Source of the DNA: a virus
Reading direction: 5' to 3' (one strand)
DNA: 29,216 nucleotides
IMG/VR virus record: IMGVR_UViG_3300006810_000267
Coordinates: 1-29,216 of that record
In this document: one piece after another, positions 6,040 through 13,914 of the stretch
Layout: every line of letters begins with the position of its first letter
Position numbering within the stretch: position 1 is the first letter of the stretch
Program-made: the position numbers and the translations under genes
Notes under the pieces: model-generated
Told to the model about the DNA's origin: nothing
What the model saw: only the letters and a program-made list of their open reading frames with translations
Databases searched by the model: none

Positions 6040-8471
6040 GGGATGTGAAGCCAAACATTGCATCTGTGGGCTTTCCAAGCCAATTTGTATCAGATGCTGA
6101 AAAAGCAGATGCTGAGTTTGGGCTACAAGTTGGTCAGGCTATTCAGTATGAATGGTTCCGTAAGGATGGAAATCAGTGCAGGTACTACAATCAGTGGAGA
6201 GATTTCCATAAGCTGAGGCTTTACGCAAGGGGTGAGCAGTCTGTAAAAAAATACAAGGATGAACTCGCTATTGATGGCGACCTATCCTATTTGAACTTAG
6301 ATTGGACACCCGTTCCAATCATCCCGAAGTTTGTTGACATCGTCGTCAATGGTATGTCAGACCGATTGTTCAAGGTCAAGGCGTACGCACAGGATGCTTT
6401 GTCTCAATCCAAGCGGAGCAAGTACCAAGACATGGTACGTGGGCAAATGGTTGCCAAGGACACTCTTGAGATTATTCAGGAGAAGACGGGAATCAATCCT
6501 TTTATGATGTCCCCTGACGAGTTGCCCAACTCAGATGATGAGTTGTCATTGTTCATGCAACTCAACTACAAACCCGCGATAGAGATTGCGGAAGAGGAGG
6601 CCATCAACACCATACTTGAAGAGAACCATTACCTCGACTTGAGGAAAAGGTTTGACTATGACCTCACCACATTGGGGATAGGTGTTGCCAAGCACGAGTT
6701 TCTCCCCGGTTCGGGTGTTGAGGTGAAGTACGTGGACCCCGCCAACATAGTGTATAGCTACACTGAGGACCCGCACTTTAAGGACTGCTTTTATTGGGGA
6801 GAGATTAAGACAGTTCCTATGACGGAACTGATGAAGATTAACCCCAACCTCACTCCTGAGCAGTTGGAGGAGATTTCTAAGTACAGTCAGTCTTGGTACG
6901 ACTACTATAATGTCGCTCAGTTCTATGAGAGCGATATGTTCTACCGCGACACTGTTACCCTGATGTACTTCAACTACAAGACCACCAAAAAGATTGTCTA
7001 CAAGAAGAAGATTCTTGAGACGGGTGGGTCCAAGGTGGTTGAGAAGGACGACCAATTCAACCCACCCGCTGAGATGATGGAGGAGGGTAGGTTTGAGAAG
7101 ATTGAAAAAACTATCGACGTTTGGTACGATGGAATCATGGTCATGGGCACCAACATAATCCTCAAGTGGGAGTTGGCCCATAACATGGTAAGGCCAAAGT
7201 CATCAAGTCAACACGCCCTCCCTAACTACGTTGCCGTTGCGCCACGTATGTACAAGGGGGTGATTGAGTCTTTGGTACGTAGGATGATTCCGTTTGCTGA
7301 TTTGATTCAGCTTACGCACCTGAAGCTTCAGCAGGTCATTTCACGTACGGTACCCGACGGTGTGTACATAGACGCTGATGGACTCAACGAGGTTGACTTG
7401 GGAACGGGGGCGGCATACAACCCCGAAGATGCTCTGAGACTTTACTTCCAAACGGGTTCCGTTATTGGAAGGTCATTCACTCAGGACGGTGAGTTCAATA
7501 ATGCGAAGGTGCCCATTCAGCAGTTGACATCCAACTCAGGCGCATCCAAAACGCAGATGCTCATCACCAACTACAACCACTACCTAAACATGATTAGGAC
7601 GGTGACGGGGTTGAATGAGGCGCGTGATGCATCGACACCTAACCCCGATTCGTTGGTGGGTCTTCAGAAGTTGGCTGCACTGAACTCAAACACTGCCACA
7701 AGGCACATCCTTGACGGCAGCTTGTTTATATTCAGGACCCTTTCTGAGGCACTGACCTACAGGGTGGCTGACATATTGGAGTACTCAGACTTCAAGGACG
7801 ACTTCGTCAACAAGATTGGAAAGTACAACGTCAGTATTTTGACTGACATCTCCGACCTGTACATCTACGACTTCGGTATTTTCATTGAGGTCACCCCTGA
7901 TGAAGAGGAGAGGGCGCAGCTTGAGCAGAACATTCAGATTGCGTTGTCAAAGCAGGACATCAATCTTGAGGACGTTATTGATGTGAGGGAAATCAAGAAC
8001 ATCAAACTCGCCAATCAGTTGCTCAAGTTGAAGCGTAAGCAGAAGCAGGAAAGAGAGGAGATAATGGCTATGCAGAAACAGGCCATGGCCTCGCAGCAGC
8101 AGATTCAATCTCAGCAGATGGCTGCGGAGGCTGCAATGCAAAAGCAACAGGCAGAGGCACAGGCTAAGATGCAAATCAAACAGGCTGAGATTTCCTTTGA
8201 GATTGAGAAGATGAAGCAGGAGGCTATGCTGAAGAGTCAGCTTATGTCAGAAGAGTTCAACTACAACCTTCAGTTGCACGAGATGGCTGAGAAGGGACTC
8301 AGTAGCAGGGAGTCTGCGCGTGAAGAGGCTAAGGCCAAAAGGATTAGTCAGCAGAACAGTGAGCAGTCCAAGTTGATAAATCAGCGGAAAAACAACCTCC
8401 CGCCATTCAGCTTCGAATCGAACGAGGATAGCTTAGATGGATTCGATTTAGCGCAGTTCTCACCTCGCTAA
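6036..8471 (+). CDS. Portal protein
   Basis: 811 aa, directly after TerL with an ATGA overlap. The portal is a dodecameric ring at one vertex through which TerL pumps DNA and to which the tail attaches. The size fits the large portals of P22-type and crAss-like podoviruses. The N-terminal part holds FGLQVGQAIQYEWFRKDGNQ and WTPVPIIPKFVDIVVNGMSD, a typical early portal motif (W-x-P-x-x-x-x-x-F-x-x-x-V-x-x-G). The middle includes ANIVYSYTEDPHFKDCFYWG and the stem/wing-like VPDGVYIDADGLNEVD. From about residue 640 the sequence becomes a long Gln/Met/Lys-rich helix (for example MAMQKQAMASQQQIQSQQMA) suggesting a barrel-like coiled coil reaching into the capsid. It ends with an acidic-aromatic tail. 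Confident by context and pattern. Confidence 0.88.
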   Translation: MRDVKPNIASVGFPSQFVSDAEKADAEFGLQVGQAIQYEWFRKDGNQCRYYNQWRDFHKLRLYARGEQSVKKYKDELAIDGDLSYLNLDWTPVPIIPKFVDIVVNGMSDRLFKVKAYAQDALSQSKRSKYQDMVRGQMVAKDTLEIIQEKTGINPFMMSPDELPNSDDELSLFMQLNYKPAIEIAEEEAINTILEENHYLDLRKRFDYDLTTLGIGVAKHEFLPGSGVEVKYVDPANIVYSYTEDPHFKDCFYWGEIKTVPMTELMKINPNLTPEQLEEISKYSQSWYDYYNVAQFYESDMFYRDTVTLMYFNYKTTKKIVYKKKILETGGSKVVEKDDQFNPPAEMMEEGRFEKIEKTIDVWYDGIMVMGTNIILKWELAHNMVRPKSSSQHALPNYVAVAPRMYKGVIESLVRRMIPFADLIQLTHLKLQQVISRTVPDGVYIDADGLNEVDLGTGAAYNPEDALRLYFQTGSVIGRSFTQDGEFNNAKVPIQQLTSNSGASKTQMLITNYNHYLNMIRTVTGLNEARDASTPNPDSLVGLQKLAALNSNTATRHILDGSLFIFRTLSEALTYRVADILEYSDFKDDFVNKIGKYNVSILTDISDLYIYDFGIFIEVTPDEEERAQLEQNIQIALSKQDINLEDVIDVREIKNIKLANQLLKLKRKQKQEREEIMAMQKQAMASQQQIQSQQMAAEAAMQKQQAEAQAKMQIKQAEISFEIEKMKQEAMLKSQLMSEEFNYNLQLHEMAEKGLSSRESAREEAKAKRISQQNSEQSKLINQRKNNLPPFSFESNEDSLDGFDLAQFSPR

Positions 8472-8490
8472 TTTGAGTTCATTTATTTTC

Positions 8491-8498
8491 TAAATTTG
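8491..8498 (+). promoter_or_regulatory. Bacteroidota-type -7 promoter element (TAAATTTG)
   Basis: TAAATTTG fits TAnnTTTG and sits in the AT-rich 42-base gap between portal and scaffold. The ATG at 8514 follows 16 bases after the final G. A TTTG at 8472-8475 is 15 bases upstream, closer than the usual -33 spacing. It should drive scaffold and capsid genes together. Confidence 0.6.
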
Positions 8499-8513
8499 TA
8501 AAAATCAAATCAA

Positions 8514-9593
8514 ATGGAGTTTAAGGTTAAAGCCGTAGAGGTCGGAGCGGACAAGTCCACCCAAGAAGTTGAAAAGGAACTGCTTGAAAAGCACGAGCAG
8601 GAGACAACCTCTGAAAGTGAACCACCTGCCGAGACAGTTGCGGAGACAACCCAAGAAAAGTCCTCAGAGTTAAAGGAGGAAGACGTTCTTACTTTTTTGA
8701 AGAGCAGGTATGATAAGGAGTTCACCTCGGTGGAACAACTCTTTGATGAGCGCGAGAGCGCAGAGGAGTTGCCCGAAGATGTGGCTGCTTATTTTGAGTA
8801 CAAGAAAAAGACCGGGAGGGGGATGGAAGACTACATTAAGTTGGGTCGGGACTTCGCCTCCATGGACGAAGAGCAGCTTCTCAAGGAATATCTTTTGGCA
8901 TCGGGTGAAGCACTCGATTCAGAGGATGTTGAGATTCTGATGGAGGACTACTCATTCGATGAAGATTTGGATGAGGAGTCGGACATCAAGAAAAAGAAGT
9001 TGCGCAAGAAGAAGACTATTGCCCAAGCTAAAAAGTTCTTTGATGAACAGAAGGAAATGTACAAGCAGCCCCTTGAGTCAAGTACGGCTGATGTTTCCGG
9101 ACAGAGCAAAGAAGAACTTGAAGAGTACAGGCAGTATTTGAGTGAAGCGAAGACTCAGCAGGAGGAAGTTCAGAGAAGGCGCGATTGGTTCGTAAAAAAG
9201 ACCGACGAGGTGTTCCAAGATTTCAAAGGTTTTGATTTCAAAATTGGAGACAACACTCTGACCTACAATCCGGGCGATGCTCAGGACATCAAGAAGGCAC
9301 AACTTGACACCCAAAACTTCATTGGCAAGTTCATGGGAGAAGATGGTTTGCTGAAAGATGCTTCGGGGTATCATAAGTCATTAGCCGTTGCAATGAATCC
9401 TGAAAGGTTTGCCGCGTTCTTTTATGAGCAGGGCAAGTCAGATGCCACAGAGGATGTCAGCCGCAAGATGAAGAACATCAATATGTCTGAGCGGAGGGCA
9501 CCCGAAGTAACAAAGAGTAAGGATGGTTTGCAGTTCAGGTCTGTTAACCCTTCAGAGGGCAGGGGCCTAAAGATTAAGTCAAAGAAAAGTTAA
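8514..9593 (+). CDS. Putative scaffolding protein
   Basis: 359 aa between portal and major capsid protein, the usual place for a scaffold. The N-terminal half is very acidic and low in complexity (QEVEKELLEKHEQETTSESE and PPAETVAETTQEKSSELKEE). A helical centre follows with a sharp Lys/Arg patch (KKKKLRKKK near residue 160). A second coiled-coil part is at about 200-235 (EELEEYRQYLSEAKTQQEEV), then a more globular part (FKGFDFKIGDNTLTYNPG) and a basic C-terminal tail ending KIKSKKS. Acidic, helical proteins with a basic C-terminus that binds the capsid protein are typical scaffolds; they direct shell assembly and leave before packaging. No protease motif is visible, so a fused maturation protease is not supported. 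Confidence 0.75.
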   Translation: MEFKVKAVEVGADKSTQEVEKELLEKHEQETTSESEPPAETVAETTQEKSSELKEEDVLTFLKSRYDKEFTSVEQLFDERESAEELPEDVAAYFEYKKKTGRGMEDYIKLGRDFASMDEEQLLKEYLLASGEALDSEDVEILMEDYSFDEDLDEESDIKKKKLRKKKTIAQAKKFFDEQKEMYKQPLESSTADVSGQSKEELEEYRQYLSEAKTQQEEVQRRRDWFVKKTDEVFQDFKGFDFKIGDNTLTYNPGDAQDIKKAQLDTQNFIGKFMGEDGLLKDASGYHKSLAVAMNPERFAAFFYEQGKSDATEDVSRKMKNINMSERRAPEVTKSKDGLQFRSVNPSEGRGLKIKSKKS

Positions 9594-9617
9594 CCACATC
9601 TAAAAAAATTAGAAAAG

Positions 9618-11102
9618 ATGGCAGGTGCATTTACAGGTGGTGGGTTTGACCTTCAACCGTCCTCGCAGCAGGTACCGTTGGCAACCAACTACATCACCAA
9701 TTTCGACTTCTTGAATCAGTATCTTCCCGATACTTACGAGAAGGAATTTGAGCGTTACGGAAACAGAACGATAAGTTCTTTCCTGCGCATGGTAGGGGCT
9801 GAATTGCCCTCAAACTCTGACCTTGTAAAGTGGGCGGAGCAGGGTCGTCTGCACGTCAAGTACACTTCGGTTGGAACTGCAGCGGCTTTAGCGGCTGACA
9901 GTGCGACTTTCCAAGTGAATGACGCTCCCAAGCCCACAGGTACTGACACCACGGGTGGGACTCCATTCAACGCAACCAACGGTATCGCTTTGCGTCCCGG
10001 ACAGACAGTTGTTGTTTCTCAGAACGATGGTTCGGGCGAGAACAAGGGAATCGTCACTGCGGTTGACTTGGCCAACAAGCAGTTCACTGTTGCTTTCTAC
10101 GAGGCAGGTGGACTTGTTACTGCAGGTACGGGCGTTGGAAACGCTGACGTGACTGTGTTCATCTACGGTTCTGAGTTCAAGAAGGGGACTGTAGGAATGA
10201 GTGGTGCCCTTGAGGCTGACGACTACATCTTTGAGAACTCTCCGATTATTCTCAAGGACAAGTATCAGGTCTCAGGTTCTGACATGGCTCAAATTGGATG
10301 GATTGAGGTGACCACTGAAAACGGTGCTGCCGGGTATCTGTGGTACATGAAGTCCGAGCATGAGACTCGTCTTCGTTTCGACGATTACATGGAGACTTCC
10401 ATGGTTGAGGCAGTTCCTGCTGAAGCAGATTCAGGTGTTGTCAACGGCACTTTGAACGCTAACTATGGGGATAAAGGAACTGAGGGTGTGTTCTACGCCA
10501 TCAGCGACCGAGGAAATGTTTGGGGCGGTGGTAACCCAAGCACTCTTTCAGAGTTTGACACACTTATCACTCGATTGGACAAGCAGGGAGCGATTGAGGA
10601 AAACGTGCTTTTCGTTGACCGCGACTTTGGCTTTGACATCGATGATATGTTGGCAAAATTGAACGGTTACAATGCAACCGGTGCTTCTAACTCCGCATCT
10701 TTCGGTCTGTTTGACAACGACACCGACATGGCGTTGAACCTTGGGTTCACAGGATTCCGTCGTGGATATGACTTCTACAAGACGGATTGGAAGTATCTGA
10801 ATGACCCAACCATGCGCGGTGGATTGTCCACTACTGCAGGGTCAGGACGGATTAACGGTATGCTCGTTCCTGCAGGTTCTACCTCAGTGTACGACCAAGT
10901 GATGGGAATGAACGCCAAGCGTCCTTTCCTCCACGTTCGCTACCGTGCTTCTGAGACTGAGGACCGTCGGTACAAGACATGGATTACAGGTTCTGCGGGT
11001 GGTGCTGCCACAAGCGACCTTGATGCAATGGAGGTCAACTACCTCTCTGAGCGTTGTGTCTGTGTCATGGGTGCAAACAACTTCGTGTTGTTCGAAGCCT
11101 AA
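9618..11102 (+). CDS. Major capsid protein (HK97 fold expected)
   Basis: 494 aa, the size typical of crAss-like major capsid proteins. The N-terminal arm (PLATNYITNFDFLNQYLPDT) and the early FERYGNRTISSFLRMVGAEL helix resemble the N-arm and E-loop region of Bacteroidota-phage capsid proteins. A Gly/Thr-rich beta insertion covers about 100-190. The later part includes YAISDRGNVWGGGNPSTLSE, KQGAIEENVLFVDRDFGFDI and a C-terminal beta segment, RCVCVMGANNFVLFEA. Position between scaffold and a strong terminator supports the call. Arginine codon use is unlike its neighbours: 11 of 20 Arg codons are CGT and none is AGG, as expected for a highly expressed gene. The gene starts 24 bases after the scaffold stop, without a promoter of its own that I can see. 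Confidence 0.88.
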   Translation: MAGAFTGGGFDLQPSSQQVPLATNYITNFDFLNQYLPDTYEKEFERYGNRTISSFLRMVGAELPSNSDLVKWAEQGRLHVKYTSVGTAAALAADSATFQVNDAPKPTGTDTTGGTPFNATNGIALRPGQTVVVSQNDGSGENKGIVTAVDLANKQFTVAFYEAGGLVTAGTGVGNADVTVFIYGSEFKKGTVGMSGALEADDYIFENSPIILKDKYQVSGSDMAQIGWIEVTTENGAAGYLWYMKSEHETRLRFDDYMETSMVEAVPAEADSGVVNGTLNANYGDKGTEGVFYAISDRGNVWGGGNPSTLSEFDTLITRLDKQGAIEENVLFVDRDFGFDIDDMLAKLNGYNATGASNSASFGLFDNDTDMALNLGFTGFRRGYDFYKTDWKYLNDPTMRGGLSTTAGSGRINGMLVPAGSTSVYDQVMGMNAKRPFLHVRYRASETEDRRYKTWITGSAGGAATSDLDAMEVNYLSERCVCVMGANNFVLFEA

Positions 11103-11117
11103 TCAGCGATTGCTAAT

Positions 11118-11145
11118 GGGGAGGGGTCACCCTCCCCTTTTTTTT
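11118..11145 (+). terminator. Rho-independent terminator after the capsid gene
   Basis: GGGGAGGG, loop GTCA, CCCTCCCC form a perfect 8-bp GC-rich stem (11118-11137) followed at once by eight T (11138-11145). It starts 15 bases after the capsid stop codon and should end most scaffold-capsid transcripts. Confidence 0.93.
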
Positions 11146-11152
11146 GTAACAA

Positions 11153-11168
11153 GTGTCTTTGAAGACAC
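11153..11168. repeat. Palindrome with core GTGTCTT-NN-AAGACAC upstream of a promoter
   Basis: Seven-base perfect arms around TG, located eight bases after the terminator T-run and four bases before the -7 element TAATTTTG, that is, over the -33/spacer region of the promoter for the 246-aa gene. The placement suits an operator, or a hairpin of read-through transcripts. The same core occurs inside coding sequence at 3996 and 27867. Confidence 0.7.
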
Positions 11169-11172
11169 GCTC

Positions 11173-11180
11173 TAATTTTG
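11173..11180 (+). promoter_or_regulatory. Bacteroidota-type -7 promoter element (TAATTTTG)
   Basis: TAATTTTG fits TAnnTTTG. The ATG at 11187 begins only seven bases after the last G, so the transcript would start at or very near the start codon (leaderless or nearly so). Confidence 0.6.
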
Positions 11181-11186
11181 AATCAA

Positions 11187-11927
11187 ATGAAAAACTCCGA
11201 ACTGAAAGACAGGGTGTACAAACTCACAAGAGGCCGTGCCCCTTTGTCATTTATCCTGCCTACCTCAAACAGTCGCAGGTCTCCATTGCTTTACTTCGAT
11301 GAAGAGAAGGGCTACAACCGCCCACTTCGTTATGCCCGAAATCAAAAGTCACCCTTTGAGGACGAGCAGGATGGAAACGTAATCCTTGAGCCTGTAATCT
11401 TTGAAGATGGTATGCTCTCTGTCCCAAGGACAAATCCTGTTTTGCAGGAGTTTCTGCACTACCACCCAATGAATGGAAAGAAGTTTGTTGAGGTGGACAA
11501 CACCAAAGACGCTCAGGAAGAGGTTGACTTTCTCGTGGCTGAACTTGATGCCATGGTGGAGGCACAGAAGCTTTCAATCGAGCAGCTTGAGATGATGGGC
11601 CGCGTCCTGTTTGAAAAGGACGTAACCCTTGTTTCAACTGCAGAACTCAGGCGCGACATCTTGGTGTTTGCCAAAAGAAACCCGCAAGTATTTCTCCGGG
11701 CATTGTCTGACCCATCTGTGAAGCTTATGGCCACTGTTCAGCAGTTCTTCGACATGAAGATGTTGGGCTACAGGAACAACAAAAAAGACGTTCACTTCAA
11801 CCTTGAGGGGAATAAGAAGAGGATGGCCACCATACCGTATGGTGCAGACCCCATCGAGTACTTGTCCGAATGGTTCAAAACTGATGATGGTGTAGAGGTC
11901 CTTCAGTTCCTTGAAGGTCAGCTATAA
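11187..11927 (+). CDS. Unknown protein encoded directly after the capsid gene
   Basis: 246 aa from ATG 11187; an in-frame TTG at 11178 overlaps the -7 element and is rejected. The N-terminal third is beta-rich with PLSFILPTSNSRRSPLLYFD and NRPLRYARNQKSPFEDEQDG, followed by VPRTNPVLQEFLHYHPMNGK. The middle is a helical stretch (DFLVAELDAMVEAQKLSIEQ), then STAELRRDILVFAKRNPQVF, which resembles a DNA- or protein-binding helix pair. The end contains GNKKRMATIPYGADPIEYLS. The layout suggests a two-domain protein. I recall similar proteins near capsid genes of marine Bacteroidota phages but know no function. Having a private promoter, palindrome and terminator, it is likely made at a different level or time from the capsid protein. 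Confidence 0.75.
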   Translation: MKNSELKDRVYKLTRGRAPLSFILPTSNSRRSPLLYFDEEKGYNRPLRYARNQKSPFEDEQDGNVILEPVIFEDGMLSVPRTNPVLQEFLHYHPMNGKKFVEVDNTKDAQEEVDFLVAELDAMVEAQKLSIEQLEMMGRVLFEKDVTLVSTAELRRDILVFAKRNPQVFLRALSDPSVKLMATVQQFFDMKMLGYRNNKKDVHFNLEGNKKRMATIPYGADPIEYLSEWFKTDDGVEVLQFLEGQL

Positions 11928-11952
11928 TGCGGGATTAGCTTAATTGTTACGG

Positions 11953-11983
11953 GGGGTCTCAAAAATAGACCCCTCTTTTTTTT
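11953..11983 (+). terminator. Rho-independent terminator after the 246-aa gene
   Basis: GGGGTCT (11953-11959), loop CAAAAAT, AGACCCC (11967-11973) form a perfect 7-bp stem, followed by TC and eight T (11976-11983). It lies 25 bases after the stop codon and only three bases before the next -7 element, so the two units are tightly insulated. Confidence 0.92.
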
Positions 11984-11986
11984 ATC

Positions 11987-11994
11987 TATCTTTG
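11987..11994 (+). promoter_or_regulatory. Bacteroidota-type -7 promoter element (TATCTTTG)
   Basis: TATCTTTG fits TAnnTTTG, immediately after the terminator T-run; the ATG at 12012 is 18 bases after its last G. It is the likely start of the connector/tail operon (12012-20878). Confidence 0.62.
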
Positions 11995-12011
11995 CAGCAA
12001 AGAGTTTGCAG

Positions 12012-12983
12012 ATGATAAATTCAGTTAGAAATACCGTATTGTCTATACTGAATAAGAATAACTATGGTTACATCTCGCCCCAAGACTTCAACCTGTTTGC
12101 CAAACAAGCGCAGTTAGACATCTTCGAGGACTACTTCTATCAGTATAATTATCAGCTAAATAAGGAGAATGCGCGTCAGTCGGGTACTGATTACGCGAAC
12201 ATCTCAAAAACATACGCTGAGGTCATCGACACTTTTTCGGTCACCAAGGCATTGAAGAAGACTGTAACTTCTATCCCTGCGTACAACAACAACTTTTATC
12301 TGCCGAGTGAACTAAGCACAGGGGAGACATACTTCCTCATCAACAAGGTGCTTATCTATACAAAGCTGCTTACAAGTGGAGAGGGTAGACAGAATGGAGG
12401 CGTTCTAAATACCATGGTGGACGTGTCTGCAGATTTTATTTCTTCGGGAGTATCTGTTGGCGATGTCGTTGTAAACACCGCCAACGAAGAGTTTGCGTAC
12501 GTGGTTAGCCCTCCAACCAACACCGTGTTAATTTTGAGCGATGACATCTTCTCTGATGAGCAGACAGAGCCCTACAGGGTTTACGACGCAGACAGTATTA
12601 AGATTTCTGAAAGGCTTACCCACGACAAGGTCAACTTGTTAAATATGGGGATGAATACCAAGCCGAGTCTGATTTTCCCTGCCTACACAGAGCAGGGTCT
12701 GTTTCTTACTGCACTGCCTGAGTCTGTCACCGACTATGGTCAGGTGTTCGCTCAGTACATAAGGTACCCTAAGGCACCCAAGTGGACATACATCTCCCTT
12801 AATGCAGGAGAGCCGTCGTTTGACCAATCGCAGCCTGACTTCCAAGACTTTGAATTGCCTCTTGAGGATGAGCCATCATTGGTGATAAAGATTTTGCAGT
12901 ATGCGGGTATGTCCATCAGGGAGATGCAGCCCGTTCAGTTTGCCACTCAATCTGAGCAGAAGTCAGATATGGACGAAAAATAA
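12012..12983 (+). CDS. Head-tail connector (ring/adaptor) protein candidate
   Basis: 323 aa from ATG 12012; an in-frame TTG at 12006 is less likely. It opens with a helical adaptor-like domain, NTVLSILNKNNYGYISPQDF plus NLFAKQAQLDIFEDYF, strongly reminiscent of the first protein after the capsid genes in Bacteroidota podoviruses. A beta-rich middle (ADFISSGVSVGDVVVNTANE) looks like a small barrel, and the end holds PLEDEPSLVIKILQYAGMSI. Such proteins form rings between portal and tail. The stop is six bases before the next ATG. A gp4-like tail-accessory role, as in P22, is the nearest comparison; the specific ring cannot be named from the sequence. Confidence 0.65.
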   Translation: MINSVRNTVLSILNKNNYGYISPQDFNLFAKQAQLDIFEDYFYQYNYQLNKENARQSGTDYANISKTYAEVIDTFSVTKALKKTVTSIPAYNNNFYLPSELSTGETYFLINKVLIYTKLLTSGEGRQNGGVLNTMVDVSADFISSGVSVGDVVVNTANEEFAYVVSPPTNTVLILSDDIFSDEQTEPYRVYDADSIKISERLTHDKVNLLNMGMNTKPSLIFPAYTEQGLFLTALPESVTDYGQVFAQYIRYPKAPKWTYISLNAGEPSFDQSQPDFQDFELPLEDEPSLVIKILQYAGMSIREMQPVQFATQSEQKSDMDEK

Positions 12984-12989
12984 TAAAGC

Positions 12990-13913
12990 ATGGCCTACAT
13001 TACTGATTATCAATACTATGAGAATGGAGGCAGTGCGCCCGAAGACAAGAATTGGGGTTCGTACCAATATGTTTCTTTGGAGGACATAGTCAACAACTTC
13101 ATGCTCATGTATTCGGGGAACCATAGCCTCGTGAACAACGAGGAGCGGTTCAAGATAATCTTCCACGCCAAGAGGGGTATTCAGGAGTTGAACTACGACG
13201 CATTCAAGGAGATAAAGGTTTTGGAACTCAATGTCTCCGACAGGCTTCGCTTTGTGCTGCCGCACGACTACGTGAATTGGGTGCGCATCTCCCTTTACAA
13301 AGACCAAATTCTAAGGCCACTCACTGAAAACATTCAGACCAATTGGAGTCGCGCCTACCTGCAGGACAACAATTCCAACATCCTCTTTGACCAAGACGGC
13401 AATGCGCTGAGTCCTGAGAACTCAAACATTGACATGGACAGGATTAAGGGTAGCAAGAGGAGTATCTACCTTAATGAAGGAAGCCCGTTCAATGGTTTGG
13501 AGGGCTACTACTACGACGGCCTGTGGTACTTTGACTATCAGATTGGTGCCCGTTTCGGACTCAACACCGAGACCGCCAACTCCAATCCAACCTTCACCAT
13601 TGACAAGAGGGGTGGCGTGATAAATTTCAGTTCGGGGATGGCGGGTGAGTTGTGCATCCTTGAGTACGTGTCAGACGGAATGGAGGGTGGTGACAACTCC
13701 CTGATTACCGTAAACAAAATGTTTGAGGACTACATCTACGCATACATTGAGTACGCTATTCTGAACTCCAAGCTTGGTGTACAGGAGTACATCATTAACA
13801 GGGCGAGGAAGAGAAAGACCGCGCTACTTAGAAATGCAAAGCTGAGGCTGAGCAACATACACCCATCAAGACTTCTAATGAATATGAGGGGTCAGGATAA
13901 ATGGATAAAGTAA
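12990..13913 (+). CDS. Second connector/tail-ring protein candidate
   Basis: 307 aa. The N-terminal domain contains YVSLEDIVNNFMLMYSGNHS, RFKIIFHAKRGIQELNYDAF and LPHDYVNWVRISLYKD, a set of motifs I associate with conserved tail-tube or ring proteins of Bacteroidota phages. The helix with 'AKRGIQELNYD' and the strand with 'LPhDYVNWVRIS' are the most conserved-looking parts. The C-terminus is basic and helical (RARKRKTALLRNAKLRLSNI), suited to contacting DNA or an acidic ring surface. It lies between the first connector and the giant tail protein with almost no spacing. It is a structural protein by context; no enzymatic motif is visible. Confidence 0.68.
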   Translation: MAYITDYQYYENGGSAPEDKNWGSYQYVSLEDIVNNFMLMYSGNHSLVNNEERFKIIFHAKRGIQELNYDAFKEIKVLELNVSDRLRFVLPHDYVNWVRISLYKDQILRPLTENIQTNWSRAYLQDNNSNILFDQDGNALSPENSNIDMDRIKGSKRSIYLNEGSPFNGLEGYYYDGLWYFDYQIGARFGLNTETANSNPTFTIDKRGGVINFSSGMAGELCILEYVSDGMEGGDNSLITVNKMFEDYIYAYIEYAILNSKLGVQEYIINRARKRKTALLRNAKLRLSNIHPSRLLMNMRGQDKWIK

Positions 13914-13914
13914 T

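Noticed and set aside
11929-11949. Sequence resembling the first 21 bases of a tRNA (GCGGGATTAGCTTAATTGTTA)
   Set aside because: The D-stem does not close, and no anticodon arm, T-arm or matching acceptor 3' strand follows; a terminator begins four bases later. At most a remnant or a chance match.
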